A stretch of 64,000 nucleotides of DNA from Myxococcota bacterium (GTDB lineage Bacteria > Myxococcota_A > UBA9160 > SMWR01): the NCBI GenBank assembly GCA_022447545.1, contig JAKVBI010000002.1, forward strand, positions 19,566 to 83,565, written 5' to 3'. A program made the position numbers and the translations under genes. Under the pieces are notes generated by a model. The model was not told the origin of the DNA. It did no database searches and saw nothing but the letters and a program-made list of their open reading frames with translations. Positions 63,187-64,000 of the stretch are shown piece after piece (within the stretch, counting starts at the first letter, position 1; the number at the start of each line of letters is the position of its first letter).

Positions 63187-63960
63187 ATGAGACTCGAAAA
63201 CAAAGTGGCCATCATTACGGGAGGCGCCCAGGGAATTGGCCGCGCCTATAGCCTTCGCTTCGCCCAGGAGGGGGCCGCGGTCGCCGTGGTCGACCTGCGG
63301 GTCGATCAGGCCCAGGCGGTAGCACGCGAGATTCAAGAGGCCGGAGGCCGCGCCATCGCACTCGACGTCGACATCAGCGATGAGGAAGCCACCCTGGGAA
63401 TGGCAGAAAAGGTCAACGCCGAGTTCGGCGGGATCGACGTCCTGCTCAACAATGCCGCCATCTATTACGACCAGGACATCACCGACCAGAGCATCGAGTA
63501 CCTGCGACGCAACTTCGATGTCAACGTGATCGGTCAACTACTGTGCGCCCGCGCGGTATTCCCCTACATGAAAGACGGAGGCGGCGGCTCGATCATCAAC
63601 ATCTCGTCCACGGCCGCCTACCCGCTCCCGATCCCCTACGTGGCAGGCGAGAACTTCGGCACCTACGCGTACGGTTTGACCAAGAGCTCCCTCATCTACC
63701 TGACCAAAATGATGGCGCGCCAGGGCGGCTCGTCGAAGGTCCGCGTCAACGCCATCGCACCCGGCGTCACCATGTCCGAGGCCACCAAGAAGGTCGTGCC
63801 CGAGTTCGCCCTCGATGGCCTGCGGCAAGGTGCCGCCCTGGGAACCACCCTCGAACCCGAGGATCTTGCCGGCACCGCCGTCTATCTCGCTAGCGAAGAC
63901 AGCCGGCTGATGACCGGCCAGACCCTCGTCGTAGATGCTGGGGTCTGGCTCAACGGCTAA
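63187..63960 (+). CDS. short-chain dehydrogenase/reductase (SDR)
   Basis: A 257-residue SDR with cofactor motif ITGGAQGIGRAYSL, acidic VVDLRVDQ (NAD preference), NNAAIYYDQD and catalytic YGLTKSSLIYLTK. It follows the hydratase by 45 bases, so it is placed to oxidise the 3-hydroxyacyl-CoA, completing a dehydrogenation-hydration-oxidation sequence. GGAACGGAG precedes the ATG. Confidence 0.93.
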   Translation: MRLENKVAIITGGAQGIGRAYSLRFAQEGAAVAVVDLRVDQAQAVAREIQEAGGRAIALDVDISDEEATLGMAEKVNAEFGGIDVLLNNAAIYYDQDITDQSIEYLRRNFDVNVIGQLLCARAVFPYMKDGGGGSIINISSTAAYPLPIPYVAGENFGTYAYGLTKSSLIYLTKMMARQGGSSKVRVNAIAPGVTMSEATKKVVPEFALDGLRQGAALGTTLEPEDLAGTAVYLASEDSRLMTGQTLVVDAGVWLNG

Positions 63961-64000
63961 CGCTCACCCACGCGCAGGAACATGGATCGGCGGACGCGCC

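Noticed and set aside
62008-63537. Minus-strand open frame of 509 codons across the hydratase and SDR genes
   Set aside because: It spans three separate well-supported plus-strand genes, as a shadow frame does.
1-64000. tRNA, rRNA, CRISPR arrays, insertion sequences
   Set aside because: I looked for clover-leaf T-arm motifs, regularly spaced repeats and transposase motifs by eye and saw none; a tRNAscan or repeat search would settle it.

Overview
The window is a high-GC, gene-dense bacterial chromosome segment with about 55 protein genes. I see no RNA gene, insertion sequence, prophage or CRISPR array. Lipoproteins with lipobox cysteines, a Bat-type aerotolerance operon, thrombospondin-type-3/dockerin-like calcium repeats, a DUF3313 lipoprotein and hybrid histidine kinases point to a Gram-negative. 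The many CoA-dependent catabolic genes, amidohydrolases, a P450 and a deazaflavin (F420)-type reductase fit an aerobic heterotroph of the former Deltaproteobacteria (Myxococcota- or Binatota-like). That placement is inference from gene content only.

Layout. (1) 1-8191: exported proteins (a left-edge propeller-like protein, a matrixin-like/dockerin-like protein coupled to a helical-repeat protein), an amidohydrolase, a DUF3604 protein and a class II aldolase. (2) 8290-13697: a decayed luciferase-family gene, two amidohydrolase-2 paralogs, a membrane protein, a cupin and a cytochrome P450. (3) 13796-18550: a DUF5690 transporter-like protein divergent from a large 7TM-PAS hybrid kinase that has a sigma-54-type promoter. 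(4) 18601-24600: two coupled SDRs, then a coupled trio (TIM-barrel isomerase/epimerase-like, Tat-exported flavoprotein, lipoprotein carboxylesterase). (5) 24734-31899: an FKBP isomerase, a second hybrid kinase, an exported CxxCH protein with an unusually clear repressible promoter, a sulfatase and a DUF3313 lipoprotein. (6) 32955-42409: an eight-gene operon moxR - DUF58 - DUF4381 - batA - batB/C fusion - batD - response regulator - histidine kinase. (7) 42429-50708: HdeD-like, LTXXQ-like, two further amidohydrolases, a DDN-like reductase, an EthD protein, a second sulfatase and an alpha/beta hydrolase. (8) 50805-63960: a CoA-thioester catabolic block: two thiolase-like/DUF35 sets, a thioesterase, an SGNH hydrolase, a double CaiB-type CoA-transferase, a methyltransferase, two acyl-CoA dehydrogenases, an enoyl-CoA hydratase and an SDR.

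How it fits together. Region 8 reads as activation (CoA transfer), dehydrogenation, hydration, alcohol oxidation and retro-aldol cleavage of a branched or cyclic acyl-CoA, in the style of steroid side-chain catabolism. Regions 2 and 4 could supply oxidised or hydrolysed precursors. Region 6 is an envelope-stress or folding module with its own two-component system. Its promoter holds 11-bp phased repeats of the type bound by OmpR/PhoB regulators, and a TGAAC-N4-GTTCA palindrome that also lies upstream of the FKBP gene, which suggests shared control of two envelope folding or stress functions.
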